From positions 1 through 25,165 of the forward strand of contig SYAM01000031.1 in assembly GCA_005787645.1 (NCBI GenBank): DNA of 25,165 bases. Direction: 5' to 3'. Both the position numbers and the translations under genes were made by a program. This document shows, piece after piece, positions 15,435 through 22,895 of this stretch; position 1 is the stretch's first letter, and each line of letters opens with the position of its first letter. Under the pieces are notes generated by a model that saw only the letters and a program-made list of their open reading frames with translations, was not told the origin of the DNA and made no database searches. The stretch is from Actinomycetota bacterium. GTDB lineage: Bacteria > Actinomycetota > Actinomycetes > Nanopelagicales > Nanopelagicaceae.

Positions 15435-17033
15435 TTAGATACCTTTCTTGTCGATGAGTCGAACTGCACGTCCAGGAAGGTTATCTGTTCGGCCACCGTC
15501 CCACAATGTCGATATTCCGTCTATCCAAACATGGACAAAACCTTTTGCCGGAACTCTTGGCTCTTCATACGTAGATTGGTCGATGACACTCTCTCGATGA
15601 AGTAATACCAGGTCGGCTCGATAACCAATCTTTACCAGGCCGCGATCAACTAAGCGCAATCTCTGTGCAGGTCGTCCGGTCATCCGCGCTACCGCACCTT
15701 CAAATGAGAGCACCTGCTCATCTCGACCGTAGACTCCTAAGTAGCGAGCAAATGTGCCGTATCCCCGTGGATGAGGTCTATTGCCGACGAGAATTCCATC
15801 GCTACCCACCATATGTTTAGGGTGCTTCATAATGGACCGCACATTCGGTTCATAGCCACCATGAAGGACCGCAGATACTTTGTAATTTTCAGCATCGAGG
15901 AAATCGAGATAGAACTCCACCGAATCCTTACCTGCTCGTTTCGCTGCTTCATCAAAACGCATACCAACGAATTCCGTTGCCTTGTCGACACCTGCGATGA
16001 CAATCGTCTGGAAATTCAAAGTGTTTCCATGTGCACCATCAGAACCAGTCACCATCAGTTCGTGGATTACCCGCTTGCGCACATCAGGTTCACGTAGGCG
16101 CATGCGCATAGTTTCAATTCCTCCAGCCTGCACCCATGAAGGCAACAGAGCATGTAGATATGTCATTCCCGCAAGATAGGGATAGGTATCAAGGGTAATA
16201 TCCACGCCACGACGCTCTCCCTCAGAAAGCATGTCAAAGAGCAACTCAGTCTTGTCGTGGTATTGAGGTGAACTCATATGGCAATGGGTCAGGTGTAGCG
16301 CGGCACGTGAGGCATGAGAGATCTCAATGCAGTCGCTAACTGCCTGTAGAAAATCACGTCCATAGTTTCGGTGATGTGGAGCGTAGTAGCCGGCATACTT
16401 GGCAACGACCGAGTTAAGCGCAATCAATTCATTGTCATCGGCATACATCGCTGGCGTATACGTAAGTCCAGCCGAGAGCCCTACTGCACCTTCGCGCATT
16501 CCCTGCTCGACAATCACCTGCATCTTCAGTAATTCGTCTGGAGTAGCAATCCCAGGCTCGCTGCCTTTGACCAACATTCTCACATTCCCATGAGGAATCA
16601 AGAATGCAACATTCACTGGTGCGCCTCTATCGATGTACTTGAGGTAGTCAGCGATTGATTTAAAAGTCCAATCAATAGTCGATGGATCTCCATTCCATCC
16701 AAAAAGTTGCTCTCTAATCTCATGCTGGGTCTCTTCGGATGTCGGCGCATAGCTCAATCCATCCTGACCAACAACTTCGAGCGTGACTCCTTGCGTGACT
16801 TTTGCTAAGTGAGCAGGATCTGCGATTACCGCAAGATCAGAGTGGGCGTGCATGTCAATAAAGCCTGGCGTAATAGTGAGTTCTGAACCATCTATTACCT
16901 TGCCCCGCTCGTCGCCCTTGAGAACGCTACCTACAACAGAAATTACTCCGTCGATGACCTGGATATCCGCCTTAAATGCTGGACGTTCGCTGCCATCGAC
17001 GACGCTTCCACCACGGATTACGAAAGTGCTCAG
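15435..17033 (-). CDS. D-aminoacylase / N-acyl-D-amino-acid deacylase family amidohydrolase, probable CTG start
   Basis: 532-residue amidohydrolase-superfamily enzyme that releases amino acids from N-acyl-D-amino acids or related amides. Metal-binding HxH is H62-A-H64 in GFIDMHAHSD. Further family motifs are APHHRNYG, ALHLTHCHMS, DTYPYLAGMTY, MVGSDG and the HPRGYGTFARYLG segment, all typical of D-aminoacylases. The first ordinary start codon is ATG 16853, which lies inside the metal motif and would remove the N-terminal beta-sandwich (FVIRGGSVVDG through TPGFID). The frame continues upstream to a TAA at 17037-17039, and the only well-placed start is CTG 17033-17031, overlapping the SDR stop as CTGA with GAGGGA 8 nt upstream. 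The encoded product fits degradation of an imported N-acyl compound; the exact acyl group is unknown. Confidence 0.9.
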   Translation of the reverse strand: MSTFVIRGGSVVDGSERPAFKADIQVIDGVISVVGSVLKGDERGKVIDGSELTITPGFIDMHAHSDLAVIADPAHLAKVTQGVTLEVVGQDGLSYAPTSEETQHEIREQLFGWNGDPSTIDWTFKSIADYLKYIDRGAPVNVAFLIPHGNVRMLVKGSEPGIATPDELLKMQVIVEQGMREGAVGLSAGLTYTPAMYADDNELIALNSVVAKYAGYYAPHHRNYGRDFLQAVSDCIEISHASRAALHLTHCHMSSPQYHDKTELLFDMLSEGERRGVDITLDTYPYLAGMTYLHALLPSWVQAGGIETMRMRLREPDVRKRVIHELMVTGSDGAHGNTLNFQTIVIAGVDKATEFVGMRFDEAAKRAGKDSVEFYLDFLDAENYKVSAVLHGGYEPNVRSIMKHPKHMVGSDGILVGNRPHPRGYGTFARYLGVYGRDEQVLSFEGAVARMTGRPAQRLRLVDRGLVKIGYRADLVLLHRESVIDQSTYEEPRVPAKGFVHVWIDGISTLWDGGRTDNLPGRAVRLIDKKGI

Positions 17034-17821
17034 GGCTTACGTCCCTCAATCGTGTTGAACATCGGCGTATATCCAGCGAGCAAACCTCCATCAACGACAA
17101 GTTCGGCTCCTGAGATCCACTCTGCGCGATCGGAGATCAGGAAGAGCACCATCTCGGTTATATCTTTCGGTGTTCCTACCCGACCGAGTGGGTACCACGG
17201 TTTGAGATCCTCGAATACTTGAGGATTTGCTTTTGCCCGCTCAATCCATGCTTCGGTTGCAATGGTGCCGGGAACCACCGTATTGCAACGAATCCCATAC
17301 TCGCCATATCGAACCGCTATTGAGCGGGTCATTTGATGGACTCCCGCTTTGGCAACCGAATATGCATCACTGCCAAACATACCCTTGGCATTGACAGTCC
17401 CAATATTGATGATATTTCCGCGCTTTCGCGCCATGAACATTGGTAGTACCTCTTTCACACATAAGAAGGCTCCTGTAAGAGTGATTTTTAAGGAGTTATT
17501 CCAGGATTCAAGCGAGGTTTCGTGGAGAGCTTCTGCCTCGTGCACCATCGCGTTATTGACTAATGCATCGATTTCTCCAACATCTTGGTCAATTTTCTTG
17601 AAAGTTGCCTTGACTGCATGCTCATCACCTAAATCAAGTTGATATCCATACGCTTTACCACCACTTTCATGAATATCACTTAAGGTTTTAGCAAGAGTGT
17701 TGGAATCAATTTCTATAAGCGCAACTACCGCACCATCTGCACAGGCGCGTAACGCCATCTCACGCCCAATACCTCTACCAGCGCCAGTGATGACAACTTT
17801 CTTGCCGGCGATATCGCTCAT
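17030..17821 (-). CDS. short-chain dehydrogenase/reductase (SDR) with altered catalytic residues
   Basis: 263-residue SDR with a clear cofactor site: TGAGRGIG at residues 12-19 and an acidic residue after beta-2 (ALIEID) favouring NAD. NNAG reads NNAM at 89-92. Y154 and K158 (YSVAK) are present, but the usual catalytic Ser (13 residues before Tyr) is Gly141 with Thr142 next to it, and the active-site Asn of the NLTG-like segment is Thr (ITLTG). The protein may be a less typical dehydrogenase or use Thr142. AAGGAG upstream of ATG 17821 is a good ribosome binding site. Its TGA overlaps the CTG start of the D-aminoacylase gene, coupling the two. Substrate unknown. Confidence 0.9.
   Translation of the reverse strand: MSDIAGKKVVITGAGRGIGREMALRACADGAVVALIEIDSNTLAKTLSDIHESGGKAYGYQLDLGDEHAVKATFKKIDQDVGEIDALVNNAMVHEAEALHETSLESWNNSLKITLTGAFLCVKEVLPMFMARKRGNIINIGTVNAKGMFGSDAYSVAKAGVHQMTRSIAVRYGEYGIRCNTVVPGTIATEAWIERAKANPQVFEDLKPWYPLGRVGTPKDITEMVLFLISDRAEWISGAELVVDGGLLAGYTPMFNTIEGRKP
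17042..17047 (-). promoter_or_regulatory. ribosome binding site for the CTG start of the D-aminoacylase gene
   Basis: On the minus strand GAGGGA lies exactly 8 nt before CTG 17033-17031, inside the last codons of the SDR gene. No ATG, GTG or TTG in this frame lies between the in-frame TAA (17037-17039) and ATG 16853, so this site supports use of the CTG. Confidence 0.65.
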
Positions 17822-17847
17822 AGTTACTCCTTAGTTCTTCGGGATAT

Positions 17848-18234
17848 TTATAATGCGACGACAAAATCAATTTCGACAAGAATACTCGCAAGATCTGAGC
17901 CAACAGTCGTTCGGACCGGAAATGGAGCCGTGAAGAACTCTTGATAGACCTTGTTGTATGCAGCAAAGTCTCTATTCACGTGTTGTAGATGGGTAGTGAC
18001 TTTCACAACTTGATCTAGCGTTGCTCCTTTTTCAGCCAATATGGCCTGCAAGTTTTTCAAGACTTGTCGAGTTTGCTCCTCGATTCCCTCGACTTCGACT
18101 TTGTTAGTAACGGGGTCAGCCGGTCCCATTCCGCAGGTATAGAGAAATCCATTTGCAACAACGCCATGAGAGTAGGCTCCCCCGGGGTTTGGCGCTTCTT
18201 TTGAGAAGAAGTGCTCGATATTTGGTTTTGCCAT
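17848..18234 (-). CDS. ridA: RidA-family 2-iminobutanoate/2-iminopropanoate deaminase-like protein
   Basis: 128 residues, standard for RidA/YjgF. GGAYSHGV places Y21 at the position of the conserved substrate-pocket Tyr. FLYTCGMGPADP, GATLDQVVKVTTHL and FPVRTTVGS follow, with R108 at the catalytic carboxylate-binding Arg position, and the end VEIDFVVAL retains the conserved Glu. RidA enzymes hydrolyse reactive enamine/imine intermediates made by PLP- or flavin-dependent amino-acid enzymes. Placed between glpX and an SDR, upstream of the D-aminoacylase, it fits detoxification during (D-)amino-acid turnover; that link is inferred. A weak GGGAAT precedes ATG 18234. Confidence 0.92.
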   Translation of the reverse strand: MAKPNIEHFFSKEAPNPGGAYSHGVVANGFLYTCGMGPADPVTNKVEVEGIEEQTRQVLKNLQAILAEKGATLDQVVKVTTHLQHVNRDFAAYNKVYQEFFTAPFPVRTTVGSDLASILVEIDFVVAL

Positions 18235-18247
18235 TATTCCCAGCCCC

Positions 18248-19225
18248 TTAATTGATTCGTTCGAGTGGATGTTCGGTATCGATAATTCGAATAGTACGTG
18301 ACTTGCTGCGCATCACTATTGATTGACTTCGCATACCTACATTCGTATATCGCACCCCTTTGAGCAATTCGCCATCGGTGATTCCAGTTGCTGCAAAAAA
18401 GTGATCATCGCCGGACACTAAATCGTTTGTCGTAAAGACTCGGGTTAGGTCAAGTCCTGCTTTCGCCGCACTCTCCCGCTCCTCATCAGAGCGCGGATGG
18501 AGTCGTCCTTGGATCTCTCCACCCATACATTTCATAGCGCATGCCGCAATAATGCCCTCGGGAGTTCCGCCAATTCCCATCAATACATCGATTCCCGTAT
18601 CAGGACGAGCCGCCATGACTGCACCAGCGACATCTCCATCTGTAATGAATTTGATACGTGCGCCAGCCTCGCGAATCTCTGCCACTAATTGATCATGGCG
18701 AGGGCGATCGAGAGTCACCACAGTCAATGAACTGACAGGTACTTTCTTGGCGGCGGCGATCGCCCGCAAGTTCTCGCCAGTACTTTGGTCGATATCAATG
18801 ACACCAGCAGCCTCAGGGCCGACGACCAATTTATTCATATAGAAAACTGCAGAAGGGTCAAACATAGAATTCCGAGGCGCTACCGCGATAACGCTAATTG
18901 CATTGCTCATCCCTTTGGCAGTGAGCGTGGTTCCGTCGATGGGATCGACTGCTACATCGCATGATTGGCCGGTGCCATCACCTACTCGTTCGCCATTAAA
19001 GAGCATCGGTGCCTGATCTTTCTCCCCTTCTCCGATGACGACGACGCCATTCATGGAGACAGAGGAGATCATTCGACGCATTGCATCGACCGCCGCTTTA
19101 TCAGCAAGGTTCTTCTCACCCATACCAATCCAGCGTGAGGCGGCAATCGCAGCGGTCTCGGTAACGCGGACCAATTCCAGCGCAAGGTTTCGCGAGGAGA
19201 TCGGCTGGTTACCTTGCGTACTCAT
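18248..19225 (-). CDS. glpX: fructose-1,6-bisphosphatase class II (GlpX)
   Basis: 325-residue GlpX-type FBPase, converting fructose-1,6-bisphosphate to fructose-6-phosphate in gluconeogenesis; the usual FBPase form in actinobacteria. Lithium-sensitive phosphatase motifs are VVIGEGEKD at 62-70 and VDPIDGTT at 93-100; the ITDGDVAG and MGIGGTPEG segments are GlpX-specific. ATG 19225 lies 3 bp after the dehydratase stop, with only a weak ribosome binding site, suggesting coupling. Presence inside a sugar-acid degradation operon, with ppdK nearby, suggests that growth on the substrate needs hexose phosphates rebuilt from pyruvate. Confidence 0.96.
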   Translation of the reverse strand: MSTQGNQPISSRNLALELVRVTETAAIAASRWIGMGEKNLADKAAVDAMRRMISSVSMNGVVVIGEGEKDQAPMLFNGERVGDGTGQSCDVAVDPIDGTTLTAKGMSNAISVIAVAPRNSMFDPSAVFYMNKLVVGPEAAGVIDIDQSTGENLRAIAAAKKVPVSSLTVVTLDRPRHDQLVAEIREAGARIKFITDGDVAGAVMAARPDTGIDVLMGIGGTPEGIIAACAMKCMGGEIQGRLHPRSDEERESAAKAGLDLTRVFTTNDLVSGDDHFFAATGITDGELLKGVRYTNVGMRSQSIVMRSKSRTIRIIDTEHPLERIN

Positions 19226-19228
19226 AAG

Positions 19229-20968
19229 TTAATGGGAGTGTCGACCAACCCAGTTACCAGAACTTCCCACTAAGAAGTCAAGGTCTGCACCATGGTGCGC
19301 CTGGTTCACATGATCAAAATAGAGCTTGACCCACCCGCGTGGTTCAGGCGAGGTTGGTGCGACCCACTTCTTCTTTCGCTCTTCGAGTACTGCAGGGGCA
19401 ACAAGAAGATCAAGGCGTCTATTTGCCACATCCATCTCGATCTCATCGCCAGTCTCTACTAACGCTAGCGGGCCACCCACTGCCGCTTCTGGTGAAACGT
19501 GTAACACCACCGTGCCGTATGCAGTACCGCTCATGCGAGCATCAGAGATACGAATCATGTCGGTAATACCCTTGGCCAAGAGCGATTTTGGCATCGATGC
19601 ATTAGCAACTTCAGGGAAACCTGGGTAACCCTTAGGGCCAGCATTCTGGATGACAAGAATGTCATTCTCATCGACGATGAAATCATCACGATCGGCATCT
19701 TCTACATAATCTTCAATTGCTGAATACACCAGCGCCTTTCCGCGATGCTTGAGCAGATGCGGTGATGCTGCTGAGACTTTGATTACCGCACCATTGGGGG
19801 CAAGTGAGCCAAAGAGAACCGCTGTCGCACCTCCTGGCTTCTGGAAGGGCTCTGCCACCGAAGTAATGACCTCCCGATTCCAGTTCTTTACTCCTTCAAT
19901 ATTTTGAGCGACGCTCTTGCCAGTTACAGTGATGTGATCGCGATGGATGAGATTACCCAACTCCTGCATCACCGCTGGAATTCCACCTGCATAATAGAAA
20001 TCTTCCATTAAATACTTACCCGAAGGCATCAAGTTAGCCAATACGGGTAGATCTTTGGTCAAGGTATCAAACTCTTTGAGTTCTAGATCAACTCCAATAC
20101 GTCGAGAGATTGCTAGAAGGTGAACGACGGCGTTTGTTGAGCCACCGATTGCGCCCACGATCTTGATGGCATTCTCAAACGCCTTCTTATTCAGAATCTT
20201 TGAGAGAGTCAGACCCTCTTCGACCATCTTCACGACGCGGCGACCGACAAGTTGTGCAGTTGCATAACGACGAGAATCCACTGCTGGAATCGCAGCGCTC
20301 CCCGGAAGTTGCAAGCCAAGGGCTTCTGTAACTGATGCCATCGTCGATGCAGTACCCATAGTCATGCAATGCCCGGCGCTACGAGACATACACGTCTCTG
20401 CCTCTGTGAATTCTTCTTCGCTCATCGTGCCAGCACGCACTTCTTCAGCGAATTTCCATACATCGGTACCTGAGCCGATATCCTTCCCGCGGAACTTTCC
20501 GTTGAGCATTGGTCCACCCGTCATCATGATGGTGGGGATATCAACGCTTGCCGCACCCATGAGCATTCCTGGCGTGGTCTTATCGCAACCGGAGAGGAGT
20601 ACAACGCCATCCATAGGATTAGCTCGAATTAATTCCTCAGTTTCCAATGCGAGAAGATTCCGATAAAGCATTGTCGTCGGACGCATCGTCACTTCACCCA
20701 AGGACATTGCAGCGAACTCCAACGGGAAGCCACCCATCTCCCATACGCCACGCTTTACTGACTCGGCAACGCGACGAAGATGTGCGTTGCAGGGAGTGAA
20801 CTCCGACCAGGTAGTGCCGATACCAATGACTGGACGTCCATCCATCACATCAGGAGCAAAGCCTTGGTTACGCATCCATGAACGGTGGATGAAACCATTC
20901 TTCCCTTCAGCACCAAACCACTCACGACTACGTAATCCGGTGGGCTTGGTCCGATGGTGTGCAGGCAT
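19229..20968 (-). CDS. IlvD/Edd-family aldonate dehydratase (L-arabinonate dehydratase-like)
   Basis: 579-residue [2Fe-2S] dehydratase. It begins with LRSREWFGAEGKNGFIHRSW and RPVIGIGTTWSEFTPCN, the pattern of L-arabinonate/sugar-acid dehydratases rather than of IlvD proper. Cluster ligands C60 (TPCNAH), C128 (SGCDKTTP) and C201 (GHCMTMGT) match the three cysteines of the L-arabinonate dehydratase group; the C-terminal HVNQAHHGADLDFLVG is also that subfamily's. It would dehydrate a C5 or C6 aldonate to the 2-keto-3-deoxy acid. AAGGAGA precedes ATG 20968. It is the first gene of a seven-gene operon and is divergent from an FAH-family gene that could act on its product. The substrate (arabonate, xylonate, galactonate, fuconate) cannot be fixed from sequence. 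Confidence 0.92.
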   Translation of the reverse strand: MPAHHRTKPTGLRSREWFGAEGKNGFIHRSWMRNQGFAPDVMDGRPVIGIGTTWSEFTPCNAHLRRVAESVKRGVWEMGGFPLEFAAMSLGEVTMRPTTMLYRNLLALETEELIRANPMDGVVLLSGCDKTTPGMLMGAASVDIPTIMMTGGPMLNGKFRGKDIGSGTDVWKFAEEVRAGTMSEEEFTEAETCMSRSAGHCMTMGTASTMASVTEALGLQLPGSAAIPAVDSRRYATAQLVGRRVVKMVEEGLTLSKILNKKAFENAIKIVGAIGGSTNAVVHLLAISRRIGVDLELKEFDTLTKDLPVLANLMPSGKYLMEDFYYAGGIPAVMQELGNLIHRDHITVTGKSVAQNIEGVKNWNREVITSVAEPFQKPGGATAVLFGSLAPNGAVIKVSAASPHLLKHRGKALVYSAIEDYVEDADRDDFIVDENDILVIQNAGPKGYPGFPEVANASMPKSLLAKGITDMIRISDARMSGTAYGTVVLHVSPEAAVGGPLALVETGDEIEMDVANRRLDLLVAPAVLEERKKKWVAPTSPEPRGWVKLYFDHVNQAHHGADLDFLVGSSGNWVGRHSH

Positions 20969-21117
20969 TGCTCTCTCCTTCTGCTGGCTGCGATGGGGCG
21001 TTCTGCATTGTGGTCAAAAACTCGCCTCTAAACCTATCGGAGGATTGGCTAAACCCATAAGATTTTCCGGAGGCAAGGTTCACAAGCCATCTCACATTAT
21101 GAACTGAAGGAGTCGCA
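20969..21117. promoter_or_regulatory. divergent promoter region, dehydratase operon / FAH gene
   Basis: 149 bp holding the promoters of the seven-gene minus operon and the plus-strand FAH gene. On the minus strand a TTGACC (-35-like) lies at 21013-21018 without a clear -10. On the plus strand TAAGAT at 21058-21063 is -10-like without a clear -35. A direct repeat lies at 21028-21058. GAAGGAG at 21105-21111 is the FAH ribosome binding site. Confidence 0.45.
21028..21058 (+). repeat. direct repeat CTAAACC(T/C)AT, 21-bp period, possible operator
   Basis: CTAAACCTAT (21028-21037) and CTAAACCCAT (21049-21058) differ at one base and start 21 bp apart, two helical turns, in a divergent promoter region. 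This is a plausible tandem regulator site; the regulator is not in the window. Confidence 0.35.
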
Positions 21118-21966
21118 ATGAAATTCGCCCGTCTAGGTGCAAAAGGCCAGGAAAAACCCGCTGTAATGGTCTCTGAGAGCGAAGCGGTCTTTGTCGACCA
21201 CTTGATCTCAGACTGGAATCGCACCGAGCTGGGGGCTGGCGCAATAGCCAAGGTCGCAGCGGCAGACCTCTCTTCACTGCCACGGGTCAAAGTCTCGGAT
21301 TACCGAATCGGCTCTCCACTAGCCCGGCCCACAAACATCATCTGCGTCGGCTTGAACTATGCCAAGCATGCTGCTGAGTCGGGAATGACTCCACCTCCAG
21401 AGCCAGTGGTCTTTACCAAAGCCCCTGATACTGCGATTGGTCCAAACGATGACATCATCATTCCGCCTAACAGCGTAAAAACTGACTACGAAGTCGAGAT
21501 CGCAATTGTCATTGGAAAGAAGGCTTCGTACATTCCTAGCGTTGATCAAGCGCCTTCATACATTGCCGGTTACACAATCAGTCAAGATGTTAGTGAGCGC
21601 CATTGGCAGATTGAGCGTGCAGGTCAATGGAGTAAGGGTAAATCATTTCCTACCTTCAATCCATTTGGACCAGTAGTCGTCACATCTGACTCTTTTGATC
21701 CCCATAACGTCAGAGTCTGGTGCACAGTCGATGGCGAGAAACGCCAGGATTCTTCGACGAGCGATTTGATCTTCGGCATCAACCACATTGTCTGGTACAT
21801 CAGTCAATTTATGGAACTACACCCTGGAGATATCATCAACACCGGAACTCCTGAAGGCGTTGGAATGGGCTTCAAGCCCGAGAAGTATCTGCGCGCTGGT
21901 CAAACAGTCGTCACAGGTATTGAAGGTATTGGCCAGTTCACAAATAAAGTAGTGGCGCACAAGTAA
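21118..21966 (+). CDS. fumarylacetoacetate hydrolase (FAH) family protein, diketo-deoxy-sugar-acid hydrolase type
   Basis: 282-residue FAH-fold enzyme with the short N-terminal domain of the bacterial group that includes 2,4-diketo-3-deoxy-L-fuconate/rhamnonate hydrolases (often mislabelled ureidoglycolate lyase). Motifs: ICVGLNYAKHAAE at 75-87, TDYEVEIAIVIG with metal ligands E125 and E127, GYTISQDVSERHWQ with D157, KGKSFPTFNPFGP with catalytic K175, and the C-terminal TGTPEGVGMG. Likely reaction: hydrolytic C-C cleavage of a 2,4-diketo-3-deoxy-aldonate to pyruvate and a hydroxyacid, or a related lyase step. GAAGGAG lies 6 nt before the ATG. Divergent from the aldonate dehydratase operon, convergent with the D-2-hydroxyacid dehydrogenase (5-bp gap). 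Confidence 0.9.
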   Translation: MKFARLGAKGQEKPAVMVSESEAVFVDHLISDWNRTELGAGAIAKVAAADLSSLPRVKVSDYRIGSPLARPTNIICVGLNYAKHAAESGMTPPPEPVVFTKAPDTAIGPNDDIIIPPNSVKTDYEVEIAIVIGKKASYIPSVDQAPSYIAGYTISQDVSERHWQIERAGQWSKGKSFPTFNPFGPVVVTSDSFDPHNVRVWCTVDGEKRQDSSTSDLIFGINHIVWYISQFMELHPGDIINTGTPEGVGMGFKPEKYLRAGQTVVTGIEGIGQFTNKVVAHK

Positions 21967-21971
21967 GAAAC

Positions 21972-22007
21972 TTAGAGAATGTCTCCGGCGATGATGACGT
22001 TCTCTAA
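21972..22007. terminator. possible bidirectional terminator stem-loop
   Basis: TTAGAGAATGTC (21972-21983) pairs with GACGTTCTCTAA (21996-22007) over 12 bp with one U-G wobble and a 12-nt loop, between convergent genes. It is formed by the last 12 codons, including the stop, of the D-2-hydroxyacid dehydrogenase gene. TAATTTC on the plus side and GTTTCTTA on the minus side are moderately T-rich. Confidence 0.6.
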
Positions 22008-22880
22008 TTTCTGACCGGAAGCTAATCGAGCTAATTGCCCCTCAACTAGTCGTCGTGCACGTGGTTCGAATGCCGAAGTGTTTCCGCCAACATGGGGGGC
22101 GATCAACACCCCACGCGCGCTCCATAAAGGATGACCGGCTGGGAGTGGCTCCGGGTCGGTGACATCAAGCGCAGCCGTGATTCGACCTGAATTCAATTCC
22201 GCCACGAGCGCATCGGTATCGACGATGCCACCACGAGCGACATTTACGAGCAATGCGCCATCTTTAAGGAGAGACAATCTCTCTCTGTTAAACATTTTCC
22301 GTGACTGGTCGTTGAGCGGCAAGATGAGAATCACGACATCAAATGTTGGTAAGTGCTCATCGAGCTCTTCGATTTTCAGCGCACCGTCATTGCCTGAACG
22401 TGAAAAGGGGACCACAGTCAGATCAAAACCAGAGAGATTGCGAACTACAGTCTTGCCGATTGATCCAAATCCAATCACGGCAATCTTCTTGTCATTCATA
22501 GATTGGTAGCGGCCATGCACCCATTGACCGCGCTCTTGATTCCGCACGAAGTCGGGAATACCTCTCAGCGAGGCAATGGTCAGTCCAACAGCCAATTCAG
22601 CAGTTGATGCATCATGGATTCCGCGGCCATTACATAACGTCATCCCTGATCGAGTGAATTCGAGAGCATCTTCATATCCTGCATTTGGCATCTGCAAGAC
22701 TTTTAAGTTGGGCATCTTCCGTGAGTATTCCAACGCGCTTCGGCCGCCCATATAGCTAGGGATATAAAAAGTAATGTCCTCAAGATTTGCTGATGCGAGA
22801 TCAGTATTTATCGGGGACTTCAGGGTGAAACCAGCAGGCACTACAAGATCATCCCATTGAGCCCAAACAACGTGTTTCAT
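21972..22880 (-). CDS. D-isomer-specific 2-hydroxyacid dehydrogenase
   Basis: 302-residue NAD(P)-dependent 2-hydroxyacid dehydrogenase. NAD-binding GFGSIG is at 137-142; catalytic R216 (NVARGG), E244 (DVTDPEPLP) and H263 (APHVGG) are all present. It reduces 2-oxoacids such as glyoxylate, hydroxypyruvate or other short keto acids, possibly the aldehyde/keto fragments of the FAH-type pathway beside it. Two starts compete: GTG 22892 overlaps the FAH stop (GTGA) with a poor ribosome binding site, while ATG 22880, four codons later, has GAGGTGA 8 nt upstream and is preferred. The last codons form a stem-loop terminator. The gene is the third in the ppdK-FAH-dehydrogenase run. Confidence 0.92.
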   Translation of the reverse strand: MKHVVWAQWDDLVVPAGFTLKSPINTDLASANLEDITFYIPSYMGGRSALEYSRKMPNLKVLQMPNAGYEDALEFTRSGMTLCNGRGIHDASTAELAVGLTIASLRGIPDFVRNQERGQWVHGRYQSMNDKKIAVIGFGSIGKTVVRNLSGFDLTVVPFSRSGNDGALKIEELDEHLPTFDVVILILPLNDQSRKMFNRERLSLLKDGALLVNVARGGIVDTDALVAELNSGRITAALDVTDPEPLPAGHPLWSARGVLIAPHVGGNTSAFEPRARRLVEGQLARLASGQKLENVIIAGDIL

Positions 22881-22888
22881 CGAATCTC

Positions 22889-22895
22889 TCACCTC
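22889..22895 (-). promoter_or_regulatory. ribosome binding site deciding the dehydrogenase start (ATG 22880)
   Basis: GAGGTGA on the minus strand, overlapping the FAH stop codon, lies 8 nt before ATG 22880 and matches seven bases of the canonical AGGAGGTGA. The alternative GTG at 22892 lies inside this site. Confidence 0.6.

Noticed and set aside
15431..15496. 22-codon upstream extension of the RidA-like gene
   Set aside because: It lies inside the D-aminoacylase gene in another frame. ATG 15430 gives the standard family length.
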